Source of the DNA: Gracilariopsis chorda
Lineage: Eukaryota > Rhodophyta > Florideophyceae > Gracilariales > Gracilariaceae
Assembly: GCA_003194525.1 (NCBI GenBank)
Contig: NBIV01000136.1
Span: 124,001 to 188,000 of the forward strand
Direction: 5' to 3'
DNA length: 64,000 bases
Each line of letters begins with the position of its first letter. Positions within the stretch are counted from its first letter, which is position 1. Both the position numbers and the translations under genes were made by a program. Shown one piece after another: positions 1 through 11,505 of the stretch. The notes beneath the pieces were generated by a model. That model was given only the letters and a program-made list of their open reading frames with translations. It had not been told where the DNA came from and searched no databases.

Positions 1-1950
1 TTCCACAGAAGACTTCAAAAAGAAGCACTTCTCTCGCTTCAGGGTTAGGCCAGCATCCTTCAAAAGTTGGAGGGCGTCTTTCACATGCGTTAAGTGCCCT
101 TCCACGGTGCGCGAGTAGATTATGGCGTCCTAAATGTATACCAGGGCGAATTGACACTCCAAATGTGACAGGATTATGTCGACTGCCCACTGGTATGTGA
201 CAGGCACGTTTTCCAATCCGAAATGCGTCCTTAGGAATCTGAATATGCCACAGTGGGTGGTGAAATTTGTCTTGTCTTTATCTTCGTCGTCTATCTCGAT
301 TTCCCAGTATGCAATATTGGCGTCCAGAGTAGAGAATACCCACGCATCGCCTAAGGAGTGAATACATTCATCCATGCGGGGTATCTGGTAGAAATACTGC
401 ACGGTTTCCTCATTCAGGCGCCTATGGTCGATACAAAACCTCAAAGATCCATCTTTCTTCTTGGCGAACACCGCTGGAGAGGCCCATTTGGAGGTAGATG
501 GCTCCACCACGCCCTGGTCCAACATGCGTTGGATCTCCTCACGCTCGAAATGGAGTGCATGGGGTCAGGCTCTGCTTGGTTGATTTACCTGTTTTGCCTC
601 AGGTGTTAATTTAACCCGGTGTTTGGTTAAGATCACTTGGTCCAAAACGACCGGACCACATCTCCTTAAAGGCGGATAACATTTCTATTATCCTTTGGCG
701 ATACTTTTCGAATTCTTCGCCACTTTGGAGCTTCTTTTGCCATGGGGCAGTGGATGTCTCCCTACGAGCCGTCGGTGAAGAACCAGTCTCCATTGCCGTG
801 ACAGTGTTCTGTACTGTGAGGTATTTTTTCGGCGGGATCTGGCCAATTATATAGGAGCGGGCAGAGCTATCCCCAATACGGTGTCCTTGTGGAGTCCTAA
901 AAGAGACTGTTTATGGTTTGCAATGACAATCCTGAAGGGAATGGTTGGCACTATTTCCATGACACCATCCACCAGCATGGATTGTTACTTCGTAGTACTA
1001 TCAGGGCTCGCCTGCAAGAAAGAAAAGCCTGAGGTGGATGATTGCAGCCACACTTCGGCGTGGCTCCTCGCCGGTATCTGAACACTTTTCACCACGCGTA
1101 GTTTGTTTGACTGCGTCTGCCCTGGAAGTCTACCCACTTGACGCGAATTTGCGTGTGGTACCGGAGATACAGGTACGAAACTTACAGGGGCGGCATTATG
1201 AAGTTTCACCTTTCGCAGGTGTGGGTAGATGGCACGCACATACCGGTCTACAGAAGAAGTCCCCGGTATGCAGCGTGCGGCCAAGTTTGTTGCCACCGGG
1301 AACCACAATCTTACCTTTAAGGATCTGACACGGAGATATAAAGGCAGAGCCCAGAGGATGTTTAAAGTTCGCCACGAGGCATCGCGCAGTGTTGGCAATT
1401 TTTCCGTTCCTCAGGAGTTCAGGGCCGACCTGGGGATCATGTCAAAATGCACCAGGTTTGGACCAGCCCCTGCGTCCGAAATGGCACGTGCGGTCACAGA
1501 TGCGCGCATCCTAAGGAAACAAATACTTTATAGTTCTCGCGTCGGAGCAGATATACTGATTCCTCGAAAGTAGTGGATAGGTCCGCTCAATATGGCGGAT
1601 CCAATGGTTTCGTTGCATTTCGGCGTGGGCCGTCCACCAATTCCATTGCAACTTGCAACACGGGTTCTACCCTTTTCCTATAGGCGACTTCCGTTGGACT
1701 GAGGCTCGACTGAGAGGAGCCACGCAGAGCCTCTATGCGCGGTCCTGAGCGTTTTCTTGAGTAGAGGGTGTCGGAGTTCCAGGCGCTGCGTTCGGTTGCT
1801 GCGGTGCAACTGAGCTCGCAGCGTTTCCTTGCAAGGTGATAGGAGCTGGAAATGGGGCAGTCGCAGTCGGTCCTTGCGTTGGTGATACCGGGACTGGTTG
1901 AGCGGCTTTCCCTATTGAGATGCGGTATCCATAACGAGCTTGGCTGCAAT
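1..1950 (-). mobile_element. Ty3/gypsy LTR-retrotransposon relic, cut by the left window edge
   Basis: Read on the minus strand, this holds a gag N-terminal-like stretch (about 1.6-1.95 kb), a protease-region fragment (about 1.0-1.4 kb) and a reverse transcriptase N-terminal half (about 0.53 kb down to the edge). The RT part shows the gypsy-type WASPAVFAKKKDGSLRFCID block and an FSTLDANIAYWEIEID block. The protease-region fragment shares a VDRYVRAIYPHLRKVKL-like stretch with the element at 56.7 kb to the right edge, so the two are one family. Most of gag is missing, no LTR is seen here, and the coding parts are broken in several places: an old fossil copy. The remaining pol part would lie outside the window. 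Confidence 0.85.
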
Positions 1951-2053
1951 TGGCTCTCTCCCCAAAGGACATAGCAGATTGGCGAGCTTTAAGCGAGTGT
2001 CTTGGCGTGCAGCAGCTCTTAATTAGTCTACGCTGCATAGGTACAGCAAACAC

Positions 2054-2814
2054 TTGCAGCATTTCTTGACGTGGTTCAACTCTTTAAGCGAATCGGAACG
2101 GTGGTTTCGCACTGTGGGAGAGATCAATCGGTTGTTAGCACGATATTTTGCGTACTGCTTTAACGAGAACCGTGATTTAAAGTCCTATGGAGCGGCTCAG
2201 ACGAAGGCTGCTTTCGAGTTCTATATGCCGCATGTTCAAGGACAACTGACTCCGTCTGAGCTAGTTGTGCGGTGATGGGCTGTGAGCAGACCTATATCTT
2301 ACCATGAAGTGTGCTGTAACATATTGGTATACGCCCTTGCATATGACATGGTGAGAAATGGCCGAGCGAGTTTTGGAATTCGTATGGTGGTGCTTTTCTA
2401 CCTAAAACTAGGGAACATACTACCGCTAAAGGTTTGTGATGTCGTATTTTTTTATTTATCAAGCCTCTTCCACACTGCGCAACGATAAATGCCAAAATAT
2501 TAAAGAGAGAGCGTAACGAAACTGTGACTATCCGACTCTATCGTCTTACAAGGCCTTTAAGTAGATTTGTAGAGCTTCGAAAAATTCTGAAGCGCGAATG
2601 TCTCTTACCATACGCTCCAACCAGGTTTCGGGCGATTCTAAGGCGTTTTGTAGACCGATTAGTATTGCTTTTTGAAATGACGTCACACATGTTGCCATGT
2701 AACCAGGCCGGTGGCAGAAGGACAAAAATTTCAAGTTATATATCCACCTTTACATGCTATTCAATAGCCCTGATGCCCTCATTATACAGAATTGCAATCG
2801 GTTTGAGGCGATAG
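2054..2814 (+). pseudogene. Probable tyrosine recombinase (phage-integrase fold) relic, possibly from a mobile element
   Basis: Three plus-strand stretches in series look like parts of a tyrosine recombinase. The first (about 2060-2270) is a helical segment containing EINRLLARYFAYCF, resembling the N-terminal SAM-like core-binding domain. The second (about 2290-2450) contains FGIRMVVLFYLKLGNILPLKVCDVV, which matches the pattern of the catalytic domain around the first catalytic arginine (long helix, then L-x-L-x-x-x-D). The third (about 2520-2815) contains FRAILRRFVDRL followed by a TSHML box resembling the H-x-L-R motif. The open frame is broken and no flanking repeats are visible. It could come from a Crypton-like, DIRS-like or host-captured recombinase; the sequence does not decide. 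The call rests on pattern recognition only. Confidence 0.4.
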
Positions 2815-2829
2815 CTACCATTTAAATAC

Positions 2830-5490
2830 CACGTTTCAAAGCATCATTGCCAAATTGGGCTGCGGGTCTAGCGAATCTTGCAGTCTTGTCTTGAGTCCAA
2901 TATGGAACTGGAATTTGGAAGAACTCGTCTTTATGGGAATCTGGAAGTAGTTGTAGTAGTAGATCAATGGTCCTGGTCCGTCCGTGTGTAGACGTGTTGC
3001 AATGGATAGGGTCAGGAGTCTGAATTGGGAAGGAGGCGCATGGGTTCGGGGAGGAGACATGTAAAATGATTGAATTTCGTAGATAGATGGAGAAACTTGG
3101 TGATGATTTGGGCGGTTTTCTAAATATCTTAGGATTGTACAAAAGTCAAATGTTGTTGTCAAGAACAATTGTATGCAAACTATTCCTTTAGTTGTCTTAG
3201 AAACTAGTGTATACCCTCAGTCCTTGAACAAACGTAGTGAGCTGGCGAGGTTTTCAAGTAACAAATGAATATTCTAGATAACCTGCAATAAGCACAATTT
3301 CTGCCGCCCTCTTCACGCTTTGACTATCTCTCTTGTTTACTGTGAACATTTTTAATCCTCTTTTAATACTTTTTTTGCGCCTTCTATCTCTCCTCATACA
3401 ATTCTTTGGTGTGACCTCTTTTTTATTTCAGCTATTGCAGCGCGTCACGATTAATTCGAGTGTGTGCCTCTGTTCAACTACGAAGTCTGATATCAATTCG
3501 CCACATAAGCTTCTTCTCACAGTCCCCTCAGTCTAGCTATTCTAAGTTCAACTCTCACTCAAGCTATCTTCGTTGGTCCTTTTCCTGCTCTGGATACGCT
3601 TACATGTCATACATGTCTATCGTATACCTGTCGTTAGCTCTCAAATTCTCTCTTTGGATCATCTTTCTTCTTCTACAAATCCGTATTACAAATAATATCA
3701 AATTTCATTGTTGAATATTTTAATTGTGGTTGTTCAAACCGCCAGACAGGTTGCAATTTCTTTGAATCTACATAAGCCTGTCAATCTTTTTTGGACTAAA
3801 AACGTTTCCGGATACGTTGTACGATGTATCTTAGTATTTAATCATGTTCTTCGTATAGTATAGTTATCTTGTAGCGCAGTGCCTTAAAAAAACCAGTATT
3901 ATCTCGTGAGTCATCGAACAGTTGTTGAAGAATGAAAGCAAGGCATTCTTGACGTAGGACCGTTCGTCATCAGCAAATGCACATGCCAAACCTTTCGCAC
4001 CATATCTGAATACTACAAACTCTCTTATTTATGAATCAACCAATCGATGATGTGGAATATGTTTCTGTCAGGGGTGGAACTTTTCGACCCTACCAACCTT
4101 CCCGGTTGTTGGTAGTCTCTTACGTTTTTGCTTTTGAAGCATCTGAAAATGTGAATATGGCTACAAGTTATAATTGTGGTGATCTTATAAATCGCCAAAT
4201 GGGGGCCATGCAGAACAGTTCAGACAATGAAGTAGTCACGTAAAACCTTTCCGGAAGTTGAGAGCTTGAAGCCGTTGGCAGGCCGATGACATGCGCGACG
4301 AATTCGATTTATGTGCAAAAATGGCCCCGTTTGACGCTGTCTATTGTTCTTCTTCACTGTTCTAAAGTACTACGCGGTTCGTATTCAAACTTTTGTGTCT
4401 CTTTCTTTGCTTGAAAAGGTTTTATACGGACTCTAAAGAGTGTAAATTGTACTTCTATAAATTGCGTTTGGGATTCTGAGATGTCGTCAGACAGCAGAAT
4501 GGAGCGGACCCGACGAATTATATGTTGAACGGTTAAGGCTCATCCAAACCTGCAATCTCTACTAGAGTAAGTCAGATGCGGCTCTCGTGGCATGAGCCTA
4601 GGCCACAGTAGCAAAGTGTCACTACCAATTTAAAATAATTGAAAGAATTAGTACTCTGATTGGTCAGCCACTCCAACCCATGTGGCATACTAACCAATAG
4701 GTACAGAGCGCGTTGCACTAGCCATGTAGTCAGATATCACTGTTTTACAGAGTTCTCCAGAGCGGAGAATATTTGATTTGTGTTCACTCGTTTATTGAGA
4801 CAGAAGGTAATATATCCTTTTCGAAAAACATTTCTCCTAACATTAAAAAGTCAGTGGCAGTAGTAGTCATTCTCTCAAACGGTGCACAGCTGAGCGTCAA
4901 GATTGAGCAATATTGTCGTGGCATTATGGACACAGGGAGTGCATGGCATGTTTTTAGAGTATGTTCTCTTGTCAAATATAGTGTTTTCATATGTTCCTCT
5001 ACGTCTTCAACGGTCGGAGGTCTTTTCGAAGTGGTTTGGAAAGCAAAGAACCGGAAATTGATGGATGTGTGTGTTATAGCTTGCTGCTGTACATGCAGTA
5101 ATCTTTCTCTAACAAGAATTGCGGATAGGGTCATTTTCATACTGTTTGCGTATATACATATCTCTGTGTGATTATCTCTATGTGACAATGTGCCTTGAGT
5201 TTGGGGCAGAGAGGCAGTTGTAGATGCAATGGTTCGGCAGTAACAAGTGTAGTTGCATAAGAGTGACTTGATGACTGCATTGCCGTCTCCATTTACAAGT
5301 AACAATGCAAGTTATCAGAGTTTGTGCGGCTTAGGGTAAGGAAAGAGCACACATGTGCACAATAATGGTGTGGGTTGTTGAGTTTCAAGGACAGTTGCTT
5401 AGGCCGGACATATGTGGGTGTGGTGTACGGGTAGAGTGGGAATGCAGGTGCGAGGAGGAGGGATCCAGCGCCGGAGGTCAGCTATGGCAA
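2830..5490. other. Stretch without a recognisable gene
   Basis: From about 3320 to 3720 the plus strand is rich in T and C, so reading frames there are Leu/Ser/Phe-rich and not convincing. Overlapping open frames occupy about 4773-5305 on both strands (132 codons plus, 173 codons minus); neither contains a motif I recognise and neither has a supporting promoter, so I do not call a gene. A 70-codon plus-strand frame at 4031-4243 is likewise unrecognised. Confidence 0.5.
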
Positions 5491-5640
5491 GTGCTGATAC
5501 GCATCAAAGCTAGGCAGTGCCCTAGACCGTTGTTTGCAGAGCGTAGAGCTGACAAGGAAATCCAAAATCCCAGGTGCTGATACGCATCAAAGCTGGACGG
5601 CGCCCCAAGACGTTGTTTGCAGAGTAAAAAAAGAATCCCA
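5491..5640. repeat. Two-copy tandem repeat, period 83 bp
   Basis: The 20-mer GTGCTGATACGCATCAAAGC starts at 5491 and again at 5574, and the two units continue to match through a CCNNGACCGTTGTTTGCAGAG-like tail. The second unit then runs into unrelated sequence. The unit does not resemble any of the elements in the window. It lies about 460 bp before the gypsy insertion at 6099. Confidence 0.85.
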
Positions 5641-6098
5641 AGCTCGGCGGTGGAGCTGAGCGTGCGCATACGTGGTCGCTGGTGTTGCCAAGGCGAGTGG
5701 GTGCTAGAGCAGTGGCACTGCGACCACAAACGCTGGCATTGGTGTTGAAAAACACCAGCTGCTCATTTCGCTGCCAAATAGATCCACTTTAGCGCTCTTT
5801 AAAGTACCAGTACTGATTTAATATAGTATTAGGCTACAAATTTTAGACAACTGTTAATGACGACCGCTTATTTCAATTCATATGTTTGAATATCATTCAA
5901 AAATATGAACTCTCGGGGACATGCCTACAACATGCAAGAGTCTCATAGCAAACGACAGGAGCAGCAAGATTCATCGTTGCAGTGTGTAAATGTGAACTTT
6001 AATTGTTATCCCCTCTCCTCTCTTATAACTAAAGGTACCTCGGGAATCTGTCTTCGTTTCCATGCAAAGCAACTCTCAAGATTGGCCAATGTGGTATA

Positions 6099-6342
6099 TG
6101 CAACAACACAACATTAGCATAGTAGTTCACCCCATACCACAACCACATCCTTCGTGTCTCGCCGCTTCTCTAGGAAGCTACATGCTGGATCAAGCCAGGT
6201 ACGCAGCCCTAGCTTGATCTAACAACTTCTATAAATAAAATCCCGCCCCAGGCTGATAGCTTAGAGGGGGCGGTTAGACCTTGTCTCCGACTCTTTAGTC
6301 GTATTTCGTGCGAAGCATCTACCCTACGACTGCTTTGTTACA
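6099..6342 (+). repeat. 5' LTR of the 6.1-kb gypsy element
   Basis: Begins TGCAACAACACAACATTAGC and ends TGCTTTGTTACA. It contains an AATAAA-bearing stretch (ATAAATAAAATC) near the middle, a candidate polyadenylation or promoter signal. A short TGGTAGCATC stretch 2 bp after the LTR end is the candidate tRNA primer-binding site. Confidence 0.95.
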
Positions 6343-9300
6343 TCTGGTAGCATCTTTGGTCTTTCTCTGACCGCTGATTAACGCATACTTCCATTCTCTA
6401 TCCCCTGCACCCCGCTCCATCCTCGTTCTTGACATGTCGTCCAACCCGCCGAACATCCCGAACCCGCCGGTGTACGCCAGTGAACGAGAGTCCTCCGCAA
6501 CTCCTGACGCGCTTGAGAGCCTCCAACTTCAGGCCAACAAGCTCCAAGACATGATTTATGGTATGCAGACCACTCAAAATGCGCTCCATTCCCTTCTGAA
6601 CTCGTTCATGAAGGACCACATGGCTACTTCAGACGAAATCAAACGTGCGTTCGGCACCCATGCACAGGACCTCTAAAAGCTCAAAGAGGCCTTTTCTACG
6701 CTGATGGCACTTCTCCGGAACTCACAGGCCGCCCCACAACCCGTGGACATACATCCTGCCACACGAAGCCCACACACGCCACCCCTCACCCGTGACTTCC
6801 CCGAACATGCGAACATATCCCCTCCGTCGGCCCCGGCTCTGAGTGTGCGTTCGATGCCGCCACTGCCATCCAACTCTACCCTACCCCAAACGGGCAACAA
6901 GGGACGACCGTCGTTGGCATCACTCGTTAAAACCGCCACACTGGAAGCATTCAGTGTCAAAGCAGATGAACGCTCTTCGATCCGTATTCGCAGATTTATC
7001 GCATCTATACGCCGTACGATGCGTGTGGCAGGTGTGGAGCACCACCACGAGATGGTGGATGTCGCCAAGTGCTTTCTGAAAGGAGCGGCGAGTACATGGA
7101 TTAACCGAGAATAGGCACAAGGCACTGAATTTTCCAACCTCGACGCATTGGAAAAGGCCTTAACCGAGGAGTATGTTCCCGATAACGAAGACGCCCAAGC
7201 ACGTTCGAAGCTCATGCGTCTTCAATTCAAGTCCAACTTGGAGCGCCACATGTCCGAGTTTCGTGACCTCATTGAAGTCTGCGGACCCCATCCTGGCGAC
7301 GCTTACAACTATTTCTTCATGAGCCTACCTGACGGGTAGAAGGCAGAGCTCGCTCAGCGTTTTCCCAAGGGCTCTACGGACTTGAAGGCCGTCTAACATT
7401 TCGTGCGTAACCTCGAAGTCGCACAGTCCTGGCGGGCACCATCCGCCCAACCCCCACGCCGTCGATCATCCAATGGGTCCCCCCGCAGATCATCCAGACA
7501 CACCGGCGCCACCAACTCTCGCACAACTACCCCCCAACATGACCCAGCAGCCACTTCATGGGGCCCGTGCGACAAGTCTAACGAACTGTAACGCTAACGC
7601 TACCGGTCGAGCGATCGCTGCATGGCATGCGGAGGCGAAGGTTGGAGCAAACCAACCCATGTCTGCGACCTCACCGCCAAGGACAGCGCCGGAAATCCAA
7701 AAAACTAACGCCGCCGCCTTGGAAGGCGGCGAGCCCCCGGGTACCGATCCCCATTTTCTATTGCGCCTCACAGGACTCGAATCAGATGATACGGAGTTCC
7801 ATTATGATGCATTTCTCAATAATTTTAACGTGGTGGCAAATATAGATCCGGGCGCGTCACACGCATTTGTGTCGCCCGTGACTGCCGCCGCGTGTGGCCT
7901 CTCGGTTACACCAGTGACCGACGCATATGTTGAGCTGGGAAATGGACAACGCATCCCCGTTCAAGGTTCCGTGCAGGCCCCTCTGCGGCTGGGCACTTCG
8001 GACCACCTTTTGTCGGCTTTCGTAATTGACATGCCAGACGATATGGACGCCCGGCCTTACATCATCGTTGGCCGCCAGTGGCTGCGCGCATGCGCACCAC
8101 ATATCTGCTGGAGTACTGGGGATTTACTGCTAAGGGGCCCTGAAGGGACATAACGTCGGATTAACACCCGACAGCGACCTCGATCCAGGCGTCCACCGGG
8201 ACTTACCTTCAGACTGATCTCTTGGAAGTGTGCCGCTCGCGGTCTCACGCACAAACGCAAAGGCTGTGAGCTTTTCGCCATCAAGCTCCGCCCGGAGGTA
8301 CTGACAGGATCCACACATCCTAACATCCTTCCACTAGTGGAGGAATTCGCCGATATCTTCCGATCCGAACTTCCACATGAACTACCCCCAACACGCTGGA
8401 TGGACTTCGCTATTCCCCTCAAGTCCAATATTCCCTCACCAGTGCGACCGGTCATCCGTCTTTCGGCAGAGGAGCTTCAAGAGCTAAGGCGTACCCTCCA
8501 CGAACTCCTAGACAGAGGCTATCTTCGCCCCTCGACTTCACCATACGGCGCCCCATTTTTCTTCGTAAAGAACAAGAACGGCGAGCTTCGCCTGGTCTGC
8601 GACTACAGGGCTCTCAACCGCATTACCATTCCACATGCCACCCCGCTGCCACTCATCTAAGAGGCTTTCGATCAACTCGCAGGCGCAACCGTTTTTTCGC
8701 AGATTGCCCTCGTCGGCGCATACCATCAGATGCGCATCCGCGACAAGGATTGCCACAAAACCGCAATAAGAACACGTTATGGTTCATTCGAATGGACCGT
8801 TCTTTGTTTTGGCTTAACAAACGCGCCGGCTGCCTTCTCCCGACTCCTCGCATCCCTGCTTCGCGATCTCAATGGGCGATTCCTCATTCTTTACTTGGAC
8901 GACATCTTGGTATACAGCCGCAACATGGAGGAGCACCAAGCTCATTTGCGGGAGCTATTCACCATCATGCGTAGGTAAAAACTGTACATTCACCCTACAA
9001 AGTCCCATTTCGGAGTAGCCGAAGTCGACTTTTTGGCCCACAGGGACTCCTCTGCGGGTATTCAAACCCAAAGCCGCCTAATTGATGCGGTAAAGAACTG
9101 GCCCACTCCCACCTCAACCAAAGAAGTCCAACAATTCGTCGGACTAGCCAACTACTATCGCCGCTTCGTAAAGGCCTACGTGGACATCATGCGCCCAATC
9201 ACGGACTTATTACGCCGCGAGGCGTTCAACTGGACAGCGGCACAAGCCGAAGCATTCCGTGCTATCAAACAAGCCCTCACTGCCGCTCCGGTCCTCGCAC

Positions 9301-11256
9301 TACCTGCCGCCGACAAGACGTTCGTTGTGTCCACAGATGCATCACAACACGCCGTCGGCGCCACTCTGGAACAAGATGAACACCCAGTTGCGTACCTATC
9401 CCATCGCTTATCTCCAGCAGAGTCACACAGGGACACCGGGGCCCAGGAGCTACTCGGGTTCATTATTGCCTTGCGTAATTGGAGCCACTACCTCAGGGGA
9501 AGACGTTTCATCTTCTGCACGGACCACCGCCCATTGCAGTATCTCCAGTCCAAGGCCACTCTCTACGGCAGGCAATGCCGGTGGCTAGATTTACTTCAAG
9601 AACACTCCTTTGAAGTAAAACACGTCTCTGGCCCTTCGAACACGGTCCCGGATGCCTTGAGCCGCCGCCCAGACCACCTTGCGGGAACCCTTGCCCGATT
9701 GATGATCAGTTTACAACCCTTCCTCCAGCGCATTCGAGGTGCATATGAGCAGGATCCGTGGGCCAAAGAGATGATCACCGCCCTACAACACCCACAAGAT
9801 GCCTCCCCCCCCAGTATACAACGCCAACGCGCTCTGTTTTCTTTCGACAACTCCTTGCTTCGTTGGATTGGATTTCAATCCTCCCGGCTATATATCCCCA
9901 AGCTCCGCCGTCTGCGACGAGATGTCGCGTTTCATTTTCACGGCTTGGGCCACCTCGGTACCGACAAGACGTTTTCCGCCGCACACCGCTACTTCTACTG
10001 GCCCAACATGTACCGAGACATTGTAGGGTTCCTGGCTGCTTGTCATCAATGCCAGGCAAACAAACACTCCAATCGCATCCCAGCAGCCCCCCTTCAACCG
10101 CTCCCGATCCTTAACGAGTGCTGGGAGGTTATAGCGGTCGATTTTCTATCAGAACTACCTCGCTCCGTCAACGGGAAGGACATGATCATCGTCATCGTGG
10201 ACAAGCTCTCCAAACGAGACATCTTCGTTCCGGCATCAAAGACGGCCACCGCGGTGGACGTTGCTCAGGTCTTCACGGATTTGGTCTTTGCGAGACACGG
10301 GGTTCAACAGACTATCATCTCTGACCGCGATGGGAAGTTCACCTCAGCCTTCTGGCAAGAACTACAGCGCATCAACAACGTCAAACTCAACATCGCCACG
10401 ACCGGACACCCTCAGACCGACGGCCAGACAGAGAACCTCATCCGCACCGTCTCATCTATGCTTCGCTCTACAATCCAATCGTCTCCGCATAACTGGGATA
10501 CACTTCTCAGCGTGTTTGAGTACGAATAAAACGCCGCCAAACATCACTCCACGCAGTTCTCGCCATTCGAGATCGATCTTGGACGCGTACCACCCTGACA
10601 CGCAGCACGCGAGATATCCCACAACATTCTTTCCCAGAAAGCTACCGACTACGCCGCACAGCATGAAGCGTTCCGCCTCGCAACACGCGACAACCTTTTT
10701 TGCGCTCAGGAACGCCAGAGGTTCTACGTAGACCTCCGAAGATCCCCTTTGCCTTTGTTGCCCGGAGACTTAGTTCTTTTACAGGTAGCTGGCCTCTCTA
10801 TGGAAAGGCGCACGGATCTGCCGCAGAAATGGAGGCCTAAATTTGTCGGCCCTCTCCGGATCTGCCGCAGAAATGGAGGCCTAAATTTGTCGGCCCTCTC
10901 CGGATCCTCGAAAAGATCAGCCCCGTAGCGTACCGTCTGGAACTTCCCCCCGATATGAAAAAGGCGCATAACGTATTAAATGTCGACAGAATACGCCGCT
11001 ATACCCCGGATGATACTACAGCCTACGTCAATGTGGTCGTGGACGCAAAAGGAGGCATTGAACAGGAAGTCAAAGCTATTCTCCGCCATCGCGGTCCCAA
11101 GACTCGTCGCCAATTTCTAGTACAGTTTTTGGGAGTAAGACCAAATGCCGCGCTTTGGCATGCTCGAACAGATCTAAAACACTGCCATGATCTGGTCTAC
11201 AAATACGAGAAGTCTCTGACGACGTCCCGGAGGACGTCTTCTAGGAAGCGGGTGAG

Positions 11257-11500
11257 TGCGACAACACAACATTAGCATAGTAGTTCACTCCATACCACAA
11301 CCCCATCCTTCGTGTCTCGCCGCTTCTCTAGGACGCCCCATGCTGGATCAAGCCAGGTACGCAGCCCTAGCTTGATCTAACAACTTCTATAAATAAAATC
11401 CCGCCCCAGGCTGATAGCTTAGAGGGGGCGGTTAGACCTTGTCTCCGACTCTTTAGTCGTATTTCGTGCGAAGCATCTACCCTACGACTGCTTTGTTACA
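11257..11500 (+). repeat. 3' LTR of the 6.1-kb gypsy element
   Basis: Same length as the 5' LTR, with about six substitutions, all in the first 100 bp, and no length change that I can see. A purine-rich AGGAAGCGGGTGAG stretch directly before it is the candidate polypurine tract. GTATA follows immediately, matching the sequence before the 5' LTR. Confidence 0.95.
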
Positions 11501-11505
11501 GTATA

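Larger units (their letters stand above)
6094..11505 (+). mobile_element. Ty3/gypsy LTR retrotransposon with both LTRs and 5-bp target duplication
   Basis: Element span is 6099-11500 (5,402 bp). Both LTRs are 244 bp, begin TG and end CA, and the element is flanked by GTATA at 6094-6098 and again at 11501-11505. Parts in order: gag (about 6.43-7.6 kb), protease (about 7.8-8.15 kb), reverse transcriptase (about 8.34-8.98 kb, with a YLDDILVYS catalytic box), RNase H (about 9.04-9.67 kb, STDASQHAVGATLEQ block), integrase (about 9.7-10.53 kb, with an H2C2 zinc finger ending CHQCQ and a DFLSELP / SDRDGKFTS core) and a C-terminal tail at about 10.95-11.22 kb resembling a chromodomain (EVKAILRHRGPKTRRQFLVQ). 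The order RT-RH-IN is diagnostic of Ty3/gypsy. It is broken in roughly eight to ten places. The LTRs differ at about 6 of 244 positions, so the insertion is fairly recent relative to the others here. Confidence 0.97.

Noticed and set aside
4773-5305. Overlapping 132- and 173-codon frames on opposite strands
   Set aside because: No recognised motif, no clear promoter, and each is the shadow of the other; chance cannot be excluded.
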